Part shown: positions 1-8,899 of the stretch, in pieces | Position numbering within the stretch: position 1 is the stretch's first letter | Layout: every line of letters begins with the position of its first letter | Assembly (NCBI RefSeq): GCF_024396695.1 | Contig: NZ_CP094359.1 | Location: forward strand, 992,001 to 1,056,000 | DNA from: Acidithiobacillus sp. YTS05 | GTDB taxonomy: Bacteria > Pseudomonadota > Gammaproteobacteria > Acidithiobacillales > Acidithiobacillaceae | Direction of reading: 5' to 3' | Length of the DNA: 64,000 nucleotides | The notes under the pieces: model-generated | Told to the model about the DNA's origin: nothing | Seen by the model: the letters and a program-made list of their open reading frames with translations, nothing else | Database searches by the model: none | Program-made: the position numbers and the translations under genes

Positions 1-431
1 AGCGGATCCGTGGCTTGCACCACGGCCCCTTCGAGCAACATCGCAGCAACGGCGCTCGTGTCAGCATACTTCGGGTTGTTATTTTCAACCGAAAGCATTA
101 CCGACATCACCTTTGAATGAAAAATTGACATCTGGATATTTGCGGTCGTGCCAACGGGTACCCCAACCAGGTCGCAAGTGTAGAACGCCGCAGTAGCCGA
201 CGGCCCATTTCTGCGGCAGTGGGTCACCGACGCAACGCGGCCCGCATGCGTTGGACCTGTGAACATCCCGGTGTATCTGGCAGGATGTGCTAGGTCGACC
301 TGAAGTCTGTCCAGGATTTGTTGGCCAGAGTATGCAAATCCTGACGGGGTAGGAGAATGGATGTCATCCGCATACGCATGCATCCCAAGCGAGAGCCCGA
401 AACCAAGCGCGGCGATGTTCCTGAGCTTCAT
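1..431 (-). CDS. Secreted protein of unknown function (partial, cut by window edge)
   Basis: An open frame runs from ATG at 431 to the window edge without a stop: 143 codons, C-terminus missing. A good ribosome site (AGGAG, about 9 bases upstream) precedes the ATG. The first 21-23 residues look like a Sec signal peptide: MKLR, a short hydrophobic stretch and a small-residue end (HAYADD). The mature part has two cysteines (residues 75 and 90, in THCRR and YTCDL) that could form a disulfide, and no motif I recognise. Neighbours give no functional hint. Confidence is for the existence of the gene, not for its role. Confidence 0.6.
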   Translation of the reverse strand, partial: MKLRNIAALGFGLSLGMHAYADDIHSPTPSGFAYSGQQILDRLQVDLAHPARYTGMFTGPTHAGRVASVTHCRRNGPSATAAFYTCDLVGVPVGTTANIQMSIFHSKVMSVMLSVENNNPKYADTSAVAAMLLEGAVVQATDP

Positions 432-773
432 AGGTCTCATCTCCTAAAGTCTGCCTGTACAATTGGGCAAGAAGCGGCAAGTACGCAACAAGCGTCTGGC
501 TGAGCCAGGTATAGGTGGCTAAGCATGCTCGCACTCCAAAGAACCGCTCAAGCTGGTGATTGTGCGGGGTATGTGGCTGAGCGGCTTCAATGCGCCCAGA
601 ATGCATACCATGTACATCGATAAGCCCACGCACAGTCTCGTGCATCTCGTTCAAAATTCGGCTGCTACGCTCCGGTGCGATAGAGTTTCAGCAGAGGGTG
701 AGGTGCTTCTTTTGCCCCTTGCCGGTCGGCCCCGTACAATATCGGTTTTCGGCGCAGGATCAGAACGCAGCTC
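432..773. other. Intergenic region, no gene supported
   Basis: About 340 bases between the divergent secreted-protein gene and the FIST gene. Several overlapping frames are open but none has a convincing ribosome site or protein-like composition. It presumably carries both divergent promoters, but I cannot point to a convincing -35/-10 pair. Confidence 0.5.
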
Positions 774-1889
774 ATGAATATTCCATTCCCTTATGGCCAT
801 GCCGCCGCAGAGCAGTGGTCCGACGCTTTGCAGCAGGCCCTGGATAGCTGCGATTGGAGGTCATTCCCCAGTACCCTGGGGTTTTTGTATGTCAACGAGG
901 CCTATGAAGCGGCGCTGCCGGAAATTTTGGCCGCGCTGCAGCAATCCACCGGCGTCCAGGATTGGGTCGGCTCGGTGGGAATTGGCGTCGCGGCCACCAA
1001 TCATGAATACCTCGATGTTCCTGCGCTGGCCCTGCTGTTTACCGATATTCCCAAAACGGAATATCGCCTGTTTGCCGGCATGGATGCCTATGGTAGTGGG
1101 GAATTGCAGTTGGACGATGGTCGTCCGGCGGCCTTGGCTATTGTGCATGGTGACGCCCACAGCCAGGACTTGCCTGAGCAGGTGCGGCATTTGGCGGCAC
1201 GTTGCAGTACGGGCTTTGTGATGGGCGGGGTAACTAGCTCGCGGCAACAGGGGGCGCAGATTGCCGGGCGTGCTCTCCATGGTGGCTTGAGTGGCGTGGC
1301 GTTTTCTGACGACGTAGCGATCCGCACCGGCTTGAGTCAGGGGGTCACGCCCATTGGTCCAGTACACCGGATTCAGGAGGCGGAGCGTAACATCGTCGCT
1401 ACCCTGGATCGGCGTCCGGCCTTGGAGGTTCTCTACGAGGAGGTTGGCGAGGTCCTGGCGCGCGATATTCGTCGCGCTGCTGGTTTCATTTTTGCTGCTC
1501 TTCCATTGCCCGGCTCGGATCGTGGTGACTACCTGGTGCGAAACCTGGTGGGAGTGGATGAGCAGCACGGCCTGGTAGCTATTGGTGAGTACGTCGAGAC
1601 GGGGGGCGAACTGCTGTTTTGCAAACGCGATGGCGACAGTGCTGTGGCGGATCTGCAGCGCATGCTCACGGATTTGCGTAGATTGACGGCAGAGCGTGTC
1701 CTTCGCGGAGCGATCTATGTATCCTGCCTGGGACGTGGAGAAAATCTCTTCGGTGCCAATTCTGCGGAGTTGCAGCAGATCAGCGCGGTGCTCGGCGAGG
1801 TGCCGCTGGTGGGATTCTTTGCCAATGGTGAGATCTACCACGACCGTATCTATGGCTATACCGGCGTCTTGACCCTGTTCCTGGCATAG
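774..1889 (+). CDS. FIST domain sensory protein
   Basis: A 371-aa soluble protein with the two-part FIST layout: an N-terminal FIST_N region (about residues 35-215) and a C-terminal FIST_C region (about 225-370) ending in the typical block LVGFFANGEIYHDRIYG followed by a hydrophobic end. FIST proteins are thought to bind small ligands such as amino acids and pass the signal to partners. This copy stands alone, without a fused output domain. It lies 67 bases upstream of cydD on the same strand, so a shared transcript is possible. The ATG at 774 has only a weak ribosome site. Family assignment is fairly sure; ligand and partner are unknown. Confidence 0.8.
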   Translation: MNIPFPYGHAAAEQWSDALQQALDSCDWRSFPSTLGFLYVNEAYEAALPEILAALQQSTGVQDWVGSVGIGVAATNHEYLDVPALALLFTDIPKTEYRLFAGMDAYGSGELQLDDGRPAALAIVHGDAHSQDLPEQVRHLAARCSTGFVMGGVTSSRQQGAQIAGRALHGGLSGVAFSDDVAIRTGLSQGVTPIGPVHRIQEAERNIVATLDRRPALEVLYEEVGEVLARDIRRAAGFIFAALPLPGSDRGDYLVRNLVGVDEQHGLVAIGEYVETGGELLFCKRDGDSAVADLQRMLTDLRRLTAERVLRGAIYVSCLGRGENLFGANSAELQQISAVLGEVPLVGFFANGEIYHDRIYGYTGVLTLFLA

Positions 1890-1956
1890 TTCATCAGGGA
1901 ATTCTCATCCATGCTATACTTTCGGCCGTGCAAATACAGAAAGGCAAATAGAGACC

Positions 1957-3714
1957 GTGGCTAAAGCGGAGCGCATCGATCAGCGACTGATGAAGACCGG
2001 CAAAGGGGCTCGAGGCGCGCTCTACTTTGCCATTGGTCTCGGCCTTGTAGCTGGCTTACTGATCATTCTCCAGGCCTGGATACTGGCCCACATCGTCAAC
2101 GACGTGTCATTTCATGGTTTGGGGATGGCGGCGGTATCCGGATTTTTGGCCGCCTTGCTGGGTCTTTTCGTGCTGCGCGCGGGGCTGTCCTGGGCAGCAG
2201 AGATCGTTGCCTTTCGTGCCAGCGCCAGCATCAAGACGCAACTGCGGCAAGAACTCCTGCAGCACCTCTTTCGTCGCGGGCCAGTGGCGCTGGCAGGGGA
2301 GCGGGCAGGCGACATCGCGAGTACCCTGATGGAAGGCATCGAGGCGCTGGAACCGTATTTTTCCCGCTATCTGCCGCAGATGGCTCTGGTGAGTCTGGTC
2401 CCCGTGGCCATTCTCGTATTCGTCTTTCCAGTAGACTGGATCAGTGGTCTGATTCTGCTGATCAGTGGTCCATTGATCCCCTTCTTCATGGTCCTGGTCG
2501 GTTATGCCGCAGAAGCTATCAACCAGCGGCAGTGGCGTCAGATGCTGCTGATGAGTGCCCATTTTCTCGATACCCTGCAGGGTCTGACCACCCTCAAGAT
2601 CTTCGGACGGGCCAAGGACGAGATCGAGATCGTCGCCCACATCTCCGAAAACTACCGCCGCAGCACCATGGCTGGCCTGCGAGTGGCTTTTTTGACCTCG
2701 GCAGTGCTGGAGTTCTTCGCCAGTCTTTCGATTGCCCTGGTCGCGGTATCTCTGGGGGCGCGCCTGCTGCAGGTGCATGCCTCCGTAGATTTTTACGCGT
2801 CGTTCTTTGTATTGCTGCTGGCGCCAGAGTTTTTTGCGCCCCTGCGCGGCCTGTCTACCCATTACCATGCGCGTATGAGCGCGATTGCCGCAGCCAAACG
2901 CATCTTCGAAATTCTCGATGCTCCGGCGCCAACAGCGACTAATAGCGGGCAGGAATTGGCGGCGTCGTCAACGCCGCTGACGATCGAGTTGCGGGATCTG
3001 CATTTCCGCTATGCTCCGGAAGACGCCGAAGCCTTGGCTGGCTGTACCGCCAGCTTTCCTGCTGGTAGTTACACCGCCATTGTTGGCGCGAGTGGCGCCG
3101 GCAAGAGTACCGTAGCGAATGCCATTCTCGGTTTTGTGCAGCCCGATACCGGGACGATTCTGGTTGATGGCCAGGACCTGCGCGGCATCGATCGCAATGC
3201 CTGGCATGCGCAACTGGCCTGGATCCCCCAAAGCCCGCGCCTTTTTTACGGCAGCATCGCCGACAATCTCCGCCTGGTGAAGCCACAGGCAACGGATGCC
3301 GAATTGCGCCAGGCGGCGCAGGACGCCCATGCTCTGGAATTCATCGAGCGTCTGCCGCAATCCTGGGACACGCGCATTGGCGATCTTGGACAGGGTCTGT
3401 CGGGCGGGCAGATTCAGCGTATCGCCCTGGCCCGTGCCTTTCTCAAAAATCCCCGCCTGCTCCTGATGGATGAGGCCACGGCCAATCTGGACATGGAAAG
3501 CGAATCTCTCTTTCTCGATTCATTGGAAAAACTGCGGCAGGGACGCACCGTAATCGTCATCGCCCACCGTTTGGCCACGGCGCAGCGCGCCGAGCGCATC
3601 ATCGTTATCGATGCGGGACGCGTGGTCGAAACCGGAAGCCACCAGGAGTTGCTGGCGCAGGGCGGGGCCTATGCGCGTTTGGTGGATGCTTATCGGGGGC
3701 GTCATGGCCAATAA
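1957..3714 (+). CDS. cydD: Thiol reductant ABC exporter subunit CydD
   Basis: A 585-aa fused permease-ATPase. The first 320 residues hold about six membrane helices. The ATPase domain has Walker A GASGAGKST at about 377-385, the signature LSGGQ at about 482 and Walker B LLLMDEAT about 20 residues later. CydD pairs with CydC as a heterodimer that moves glutathione/cysteine (and possibly heme) across the inner membrane and is needed to assemble cytochrome bd oxidase. Start is GTG at 1957. The 3' end overlaps cydC by 11 bases, so the two are translationally coupled. A weak -10-like TATACT lies at 1915-1920. No cydAB is present in this window. Confidence 0.93.
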   Translation: MAKAERIDQRLMKTGKGARGALYFAIGLGLVAGLLIILQAWILAHIVNDVSFHGLGMAAVSGFLAALLGLFVLRAGLSWAAEIVAFRASASIKTQLRQELLQHLFRRGPVALAGERAGDIASTLMEGIEALEPYFSRYLPQMALVSLVPVAILVFVFPVDWISGLILLISGPLIPFFMVLVGYAAEAINQRQWRQMLLMSAHFLDTLQGLTTLKIFGRAKDEIEIVAHISENYRRSTMAGLRVAFLTSAVLEFFASLSIALVAVSLGARLLQVHASVDFYASFFVLLLAPEFFAPLRGLSTHYHARMSAIAAAKRIFEILDAPAPTATNSGQELAASSTPLTIELRDLHFRYAPEDAEALAGCTASFPAGSYTAIVGASGAGKSTVANAILGFVQPDTGTILVDGQDLRGIDRNAWHAQLAWIPQSPRLFYGSIADNLRLVKPQATDAELRQAAQDAHALEFIERLPQSWDTRIGDLGQGLSGGQIQRIALARAFLKNPRLLLMDEATANLDMESESLFLDSLEKLRQGRTVIVIAHRLATAQRAERIIVIDAGRVVETGSHQELLAQGGAYARLVDAYRGRHGQ

Positions 3715-5470
3715 TCGTGATCTTTGGCGTTTGTTGCGCCTCTTTGCGCCTTACCGCTGGTGGATGCTCGGCGGCGCTCTGCTGAGTCTGCTGACCATTC
3801 TCGCCAACTTTGGCCTGATGACCTTGTCTGGTTGGTTTCTGGCCAGTGCCGCCCTGGCCGGACTGGGGGGCTGGGCCACCCTCAACCAGTACAATTTCTT
3901 TTTGCCGGCCGCTGGCGTACGAGCCTTTGCCACCACTCGCGTCCTTTCCCGCTGGCTGGAGCGTATTGTCACCCACGAGGCCACCTTTCGCCTGCTTTCC
4001 AGGCTGCGCGTCTGGTTCTACACCCGTATCGAGCCGCTGGCCCCGGCAGGGCTGCAAGGGTTCCGCTCTGGCGACCTGCTCTCGCGCTTGGTCGCCGATA
4101 TCGACACCCTCAACAATTTCTATCTGCGGGTATTCACGCCCTTCCTGGTGGCAGGACTGGCAACCCTTCTCATGGCCGGCTTTTTTGCCCTCTATGTCTG
4201 GTCGATCGGTCTCGCGCTCTTTGTGCTGCTGGCACTCACCGGCCTGTTGCTGCCACTGCTCAGCGAGCGACTCGGCGCGCGCAGCAGTGCCGAGATCACC
4301 CGCATCCAGGCGGAGATGCGCACCCAGATCGTCGACGCCCTGCAGGGCATGGGGGAGATCCTGACGGCCAATGCCGCCGGGCGTGTCCAGGAGCAGCTTT
4401 TACAAGAGAACGCAGCGCTGCTGGAGCGGCAGCGGCGCCTTGCCGGGGTGGCCGGAATCGGCACGGCAGGCATGAGTTTCATGGCCAATCTTACCCTCTG
4501 GGTGATTTTGCTGCTCGCGATTCCTCTGGTGGCAAGGCACTCCCTACCGCCAGCGCAGTTGCCCATGTTTGCCCTGGGCACAATGGCCGCCTTCGAGGCG
4601 GTGTTGGCGCTGCCTCTGGCCTTCCAGTTTCTCGGGCAGACGCGGGCCGCGGCCAGGCGCATCTTCGAGATTGCCGACCAGGAACCGCTCTTCCCCGACG
4701 CGCCAAAACCATTGCCCGAACCTGCCAACTTCGATATCGAGATTCACGACCTGCACCTGCGCTACCCCGAGGCCCCCGAAGACGCCCTGCGGAGCCTCGA
4801 CCTGCAGGTTCGCCAGGGGGAGCGGATTGCTATTCTCGGGGCTACGGGAGCGGGCAAGAGCAGTATCGCCAATCTGCTGCTGCGTTTTTATGACTATCAG
4901 GCGGGCTCGGCGCGGCTGGGCGGTCAGGAACTGCGTGACTATCCCGGCGATCAGTTGCGCCAATACTTTGCCTTGCTGTCGCAGCGCAGCCATCTCTTTC
5001 ACAGTACCATCCGCGATAACCTGCTGCTGGCCAAGGGTGATGCGGAAGAGGAAGAACTCTGGGCGGCATTGCGTCAGGCGCAGCTGGCCGAGTTTGTGGA
5101 GGGCTTGCCGCAGGGTCTGGACAACATCGTCGGCGAGGGCGGCGTGAATCTCTCTGGCGGACAGGCGCGGCGTATTGCCATTGCCCGTACCGTCCTCAAG
5201 AACAGTCCCATTCTGATTCTCGACGAACCGAGTGAAGGGCTCGATGCGCTCACCGAGGCGAAATTTTTGCAAGATTTACGCCGTCTGATGCAGGGGCGGA
5301 CAGTGATCTACATCACCCACCGCCTGTTGGGCTTGGAGGATATGGATCGTATCTATGTTATGGCCGAAGGGCGGGTACAGGAGAGCGGGAGCTACGCGGA
5401 GTTGCTCGCCCGGCCCGACAGTCTTCTGCACCGCTTCGCCCAGCTTGGCGGCACCCTCATCGATTCCTGA
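3704..5470 (+). CDS. cydC: Thiol reductant ABC exporter subunit CydC
   Basis: A 588-aa partner of CydD with the same layout: N-terminal membrane domain beginning MANNRDLWRLLRLF, then an ATPase domain with Walker A GATGAGKSS (from about residue 379), signature LSGGQ and Walker B LILDEPSEGLD. I start it at ATG 3704, inside the cydD end, because this matches the usual CydC N-terminus; the frame stays open further upstream but only inside cydD. The stop at 5470 is one base from the stop of the convergent small membrane protein gene, with no separate terminator visible. Confidence 0.93.
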   Translation: MANNRDLWRLLRLFAPYRWWMLGGALLSLLTILANFGLMTLSGWFLASAALAGLGGWATLNQYNFFLPAAGVRAFATTRVLSRWLERIVTHEATFRLLSRLRVWFYTRIEPLAPAGLQGFRSGDLLSRLVADIDTLNNFYLRVFTPFLVAGLATLLMAGFFALYVWSIGLALFVLLALTGLLLPLLSERLGARSSAEITRIQAEMRTQIVDALQGMGEILTANAAGRVQEQLLQENAALLERQRRLAGVAGIGTAGMSFMANLTLWVILLLAIPLVARHSLPPAQLPMFALGTMAAFEAVLALPLAFQFLGQTRAAARRIFEIADQEPLFPDAPKPLPEPANFDIEIHDLHLRYPEAPEDALRSLDLQVRQGERIAILGATGAGKSSIANLLLRFYDYQAGSARLGGQELRDYPGDQLRQYFALLSQRSHLFHSTIRDNLLLAKGDAEEEELWAALRQAQLAEFVEGLPQGLDNIVGEGGVNLSGGQARRIAIARTVLKNSPILILDEPSEGLDALTEAKFLQDLRRLMQGRTVIYITHRLLGLEDMDRIYVMAEGRVQESGSYAELLARPDSLLHRFAQLGGTLIDS

Positions 5471-5471
5471 T

Positions 5472-5822
5472 TCAGCCTTGTCGTTGCTTACCCGTTTCAG
5501 TGCTCAGCATTTGCTGTAGAAGCTGGTGTGCTTCTGCAGCGTTCTGCTGACATTGGGGATTGCTCGGCTCGTTCACACAATGCAGGGTACTGCCGAGGAG
5601 CTGCATCGTTTTCTTTTGCATTTGTGATTCTGCCTGCAGGTGCTGCGGGCTGCTGGTCAGGCGCGACACCCCATAGCCAAGGCCAGTCGACAGCACGCTG
5701 GCGACGATGAATACCAATAGCCTGCGGCTGAATCCGGGCGGCATGCCGTGATCATCGAGGTAACGATGGCTATACCAGGCAAACGGAAAATAACTGACAA
5801 CACCGGTGATCAGACCCCACAT
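5472..5822 (-). CDS. Small membrane protein of unknown function
   Basis: A 116-aa protein with two likely membrane helices (about residues 3-19 and 33-50), the second opened by the basic stretch SRR, and a C-terminal soluble half rich in Gln with two Cys (CVNEPSNPQC). It starts 6 bases after the ygfZ stop on the same strand, so it is probably translated from the ygfZ transcript. I do not recognise a family. The second half could be a periplasmic or cytoplasmic helical domain; topology is not decided by the sequence. Confidence 0.65.
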   Translation of the reverse strand: MWGLITGVVSYFPFAWYSHRYLDDHGMPPGFSRRLLVFIVASVLSTGLGYGVSRLTSSPQHLQAESQMQKKTMQLLGSTLHCVNEPSNPQCQQNAAEAHQLLQQMLSTETGKQRQG

Positions 5823-5828
5823 CTGGCG

Positions 5829-6731
5829 CTATTTTTCCTGCTGAGAAAGGGGCAGTGGATAGGGCAGGGTGCCGATCTGCAGTACTGGGCCATCCTCTTG
5901 TCCCAGGTGCAATGGCTCCTGGTCATTGGCAGCGCGCAGTACCACGAGGGCGATGCTCGCAGTATCTTCCTTTGCCACATTGATGACCACACCGACCGCC
6001 TGTTCTCCCATGCTGGGGGCAAAAATCTGTTGGCCGGCCTGCATTTCTGCCGGCCCATACAGTAGGTAGCACTGGCGTTTCAGCGCGCCCAGATAGTGTG
6101 AACGAGCCACGATCTCCTGCCCCGGGTAGCAGCCCTTTTTGAAATTGATCCCGCCCAGTACCTCCAGATTCAGTTCTTGTGGGATGACCTGTTCCGTCGT
6201 GGCGCGGGTGATGAAGGCCGTCCCCGCACGGATCGCTTCTGCCCACCAGTCATTGGCGCTGCATTCCTGTGCGCCAGTCCGCTGGAGCTGGTCGCTGTCT
6301 TGTGCCAGAAGCAGTGCCGCCGGCTTTGACCAGGGAAGAGTTGCAAGGATAGGAGAGGGAGCGTCTTCGCCCGCTGGTTTTGTGTGTACTTCTTCCCTCT
6401 GCAGGTCGGCGCCCCAGATACCCCAGACCGACTCTGCGCAGACTTCGATCTCGGCCTTGGCCATCAACCGGAACTTGCGCAGCCGCTGGCTGACTTCATC
6501 GGCCAGGTCTGCGGCAAGAAACATATAGAAGCCAGACTCCTCCCGCTGCAGAAAAAAGTTGGCGATCATCCGGCCCTTGGCCGTGCTGTAACTGCTCCAC
6601 TGTCCCGCACCGCTTGGCAACTGCAGAAGATCGTTGGAGAATTGGCCCTGCAGAAATTTTTCCGCATCAGGGCCATGAATGTGAAGGGCTCCCAGGGTGC
6701 CGGTCAAGGGAGCGTATTGGATGTCAGCCAT
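5829..6731 (-). CDS. ygfZ: YgfZ/GcvT-like folate-dependent Fe-S protein maturation factor
   Basis: A 300-aa protein with the YgfZ signature KGCYPGQE (about residues 199-206, essential Cys at 201), which separates it from true glycine-cleavage T proteins. YgfZ uses tetrahydrofolate and supports repair or assembly of certain Fe-S enzymes. Three starts are possible: TTG 6767, ATG 6737 and ATG 6731. I chose 6731 because the GGAG at 6741-6744 is 9 bases away, while ATG 6737 is only 3 bases from it. It diverges from the ygfX-like gene, and nadB lies beyond that. The same neighbourhood (ygfX, ygfZ, nadB) is known in enterobacteria. Confidence 0.88.
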   Translation of the reverse strand: MADIQYAPLTGTLGALHIHGPDAEKFLQGQFSNDLLQLPSGAGQWSSYSTAKGRMIANFFLQREESGFYMFLAADLADEVSQRLRKFRLMAKAEIEVCAESVWGIWGADLQREEVHTKPAGEDAPSPILATLPWSKPAALLLAQDSDQLQRTGAQECSANDWWAEAIRAGTAFITRATTEQVIPQELNLEVLGGINFKKGCYPGQEIVARSHYLGALKRQCYLLYGPAEMQAGQQIFAPSMGEQAVGVVINVAKEDTASIALVVLRAANDQEPLHLGQEDGPVLQIGTLPYPLPLSQQEK

Positions 6732-6756
6732 GGGCATGGTCTCCGGAAAGGAATCA

Positions 6757-7329
6757 GTGAACGCCAATCATGATAGCGCGGCGGCGGGCCCCGACCAATC
6801 TCTGCCGGGCCTGCGCCTGGGGTCGCGCAGCGGGCAGTGGCTGCTCTACCTGCTTCCTTGCCTTGTTGCTGTGCTTGCGGGCCTTCTGACCCTTTTGCTG
6901 GACTGGCGTGCTGCCGTGTTGGTCCTTGCATTGTCCAGCGCCTGGCTTCTTTGGCGTTGTCCCTGGTCCCGCCGGCGACAAGGCTTTCTGCCACGGCTGC
7001 TGCTGCAGCAGGGCGATGGGCAAATCTCTCTGCGGCTGCAAAATGGTGAGCGCCGCACGGGTCGCGTGCTCGCGGGCGGAGTCTATGCTTATCGCTTTCT
7101 GCTCCTGCCGGTGCAGGCGGAGGACGGTAAACGAGAGATCGTCATGGCTGTCTTTCGTCCGGGGGAGCGCAACTGGCGGCGCTGGCGCCTGTATGCCCGG
7201 CGGTACTGGTCTGCGGCTGCGACCAGTCGCAGCGCTGATTCAGATGCCGCGGCGGCTCCCGCAGCTCCGGGAAATCTTGGTCAAAGTGACAACCGCGAGA
7301 CTCGTGCCGCTGCATGGCCCCGCGGGTAA
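6757..7329 (+). CDS. YgfX-like membrane protein
   Basis: About 190 aa. Two adjacent membrane helices (about residues 25-63), a basic segment (RCPWSRRRQ), then a soluble domain ending in a motif-like stretch (FRPGERNWRRWRLYARRYW). This layout and the position beside ygfZ and nadB fit the YgfX (CptA) family. In Escherichia coli YgfX is linked to SdhE and cell-shape effects; no sdhE is seen here. GTG at 6757 with AAGGA just upstream is the preferred start; ATG at 6697, 6721, 6730 or 6736 would overlap ygfZ. The last 188 bases overlap the 3' end of nadB on the other strand. Confidence 0.6.
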   Translation: MNANHDSAAAGPDQSLPGLRLGSRSGQWLLYLLPCLVAVLAGLLTLLLDWRAAVLVLALSSAWLLWRCPWSRRRQGFLPRLLLQQGDGQISLRLQNGERRTGRVLAGGVYAYRFLLLPVQAEDGKREIVMAVFRPGERNWRRWRLYARRYWSAAATSRSADSDAAAAPAAPGNLGQSDNRETRAAAWPRG

Positions 7330-8770
7330 TCAGTAAGGCACTGTGCAATAAACTGTACCACTCCAAGTCCGCTTGCGAGTTGGGTAGCTGTTGCGCGGGC
7401 CAGGGCGTTTCCGCTGCCCAATCCTGCAATTGCGCCAGGGCCGCCGCCATGCCGCGTTGATCGCGGAGAATACCCACCTTCTCCCAGAGCAATCCTTGCA
7501 GGGTCTGGCGTCGTTGTGCCAATTCTCCAGCGGCCAGGGGCGGCATTGCCTTGGGTGCCTTGCCTTCTGCGCGAGGCAGGTCGGGCAGGGCAGGGCCCCC
7601 GGCGAGATCCTGGAAGACTTCATGGGCAGTCACGACACATTCCAGCAAAGAGTTGCTGGCCAGGCGGTTGGCGCCATGCAAGCCGGTACTGGCGACTTCG
7701 CCGATGGCATAGAGGCCTGGCAACCCGGTGCGTCCGGCCGCATCAACGCTGATGCCACCACAACTATAGTGCGCTGCCGGGACCACGGGCAGAGTGTTGC
7801 TGCGCGGATCTAGACCGCGGGCAAGGCAGTGCGCGGTAATGGTGGGAAAATGCTCGACAATGAGCTGCGCCGGGGCATGACGGATGTCCAGCTCTACATA
7901 GGGGAGCCTATGTTGCTGCATTTCCTGGATGATTGCCCGACTGACCACGTCCCGCGGGGCGAGTTCGCCGCGTGCATCGTATTGATCCATAAAGCGTTCG
8001 CCATTGGGCAGGCGAAGCACGGCACCCTCCCCGCGCAAGGCTTCGCTCAACAGGAAGGCCGGTTCGCCGGGGCTGTACAGCGTGGTGGGATGGAATTGCA
8101 CGAATTCCAGATCGCGGATTGCGGCGCCGGCCCGCCAAGCCAACGCAATGCCATCGCCGGTGGCGATATTGGGGTTGCTGGTATGACGATAGACCTGTCC
8201 CAGGCCCCCGGTGGCGAGGATGACGGCGCGGGCCTGCAAGCTCTCCCAGGGGCCATCGCCGCAGCGCAGCCACACGCCACGGATCCGCGTATCGTCTTGC
8301 TGCAGGGCAGCGACCAGGGTGTTGGGGCGCAGATGGATTCTGGCATCGGCCGCGGCGCAGTGGAGCAGGGCACGGGTAATGGCGCGTCCCGTATGATCGG
8401 CGCGATGCAGAACCCGGCGGGTCTGATGGCCTCCCTCGCGGGTCAGTTGCCACTGCTCCCCCTGGCGATCAAAGGCAACGCCCCAGCGCAGCAGACGGCC
8501 GATGGCGTCCGGTGCCGCGCTCAGGATGTCCTGTACGCGCGCGGGCTCGCACAGACCGGCGCCCGCCCGCTCCGTATCGGCCGCGTGTTGGGCGACACTG
8601 TCATCGCCATCCGGCAGTACCGCGGCGATGCCACCCTGCGCCCAGTCGCTCGCCGATACCTCCAGCGGCCCCTTGCTGAGCACGGTGACCCGTCCCAGTG
8701 CTGCAAGTTCCAGGGCGCAGGCGAGCCCGGCGCTGCCGGCACCAATGATGAGAAAGTCTGTATCAGGCAT
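7142..8770 (-). CDS. nadB: L-aspartate oxidase
   Basis: A 542-aa FAD enzyme that oxidises L-aspartate to iminoaspartate, the first step of de novo NAD synthesis (followed by NadA, not in this window). Visible: N-terminal FAD-binding GAGSAG at residues 10-15, ATGGLGQVY, the active-site region EFVQFHPTTLY and the conserved late motif RHESRGCHFDQDFP. Length matches the family, with about 35 unusual residues after the last conserved block. That tail is exactly the part lying antisense to the ygfX-like gene. It diverges from rpoE across about 130 bases. Confidence 0.95.
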   Translation of the reverse strand: MPDTDFLIIGAGSAGLACALELAALGRVTVLSKGPLEVSASDWAQGGIAAVLPDGDDSVAQHAADTERAGAGLCEPARVQDILSAAPDAIGRLLRWGVAFDRQGEQWQLTREGGHQTRRVLHRADHTGRAITRALLHCAAADARIHLRPNTLVAALQQDDTRIRGVWLRCGDGPWESLQARAVILATGGLGQVYRHTSNPNIATGDGIALAWRAGAAIRDLEFVQFHPTTLYSPGEPAFLLSEALRGEGAVLRLPNGERFMDQYDARGELAPRDVVSRAIIQEMQQHRLPYVELDIRHAPAQLIVEHFPTITAHCLARGLDPRSNTLPVVPAAHYSCGGISVDAAGRTGLPGLYAIGEVASTGLHGANRLASNSLLECVVTAHEVFQDLAGGPALPDLPRAEGKAPKAMPPLAAGELAQRRQTLQGLLWEKVGILRDQRGMAAALAQLQDWAAETPWPAQQLPNSQADLEWYSLLHSALLITRGAMQRHESRGCHFDQDFPELREPPRHLNQRCDWSQPQTSTAGHTGASAASCAPPDERQP

Positions 8771-8899
8771 GTTCGCGGGCGTTGCTGTTCTAGCGCAAAG
8801 ATGGGGTGCTCATGATACGATGAGAACTGCACCGGTGAAAGGAAGGCCCCTTTTGCGGGTGGCACAGGCCAGCAGAATCATGCAAAAAGGAAACGGCGA

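Noticed and set aside
364..654. A 96-codon minus-strand frame upstream of the partial secreted protein
   Set aside because: It overlaps that gene's start by 68 bases in another frame and lacks a ribosome site; the secreted-protein frame has a signal peptide and a good site.
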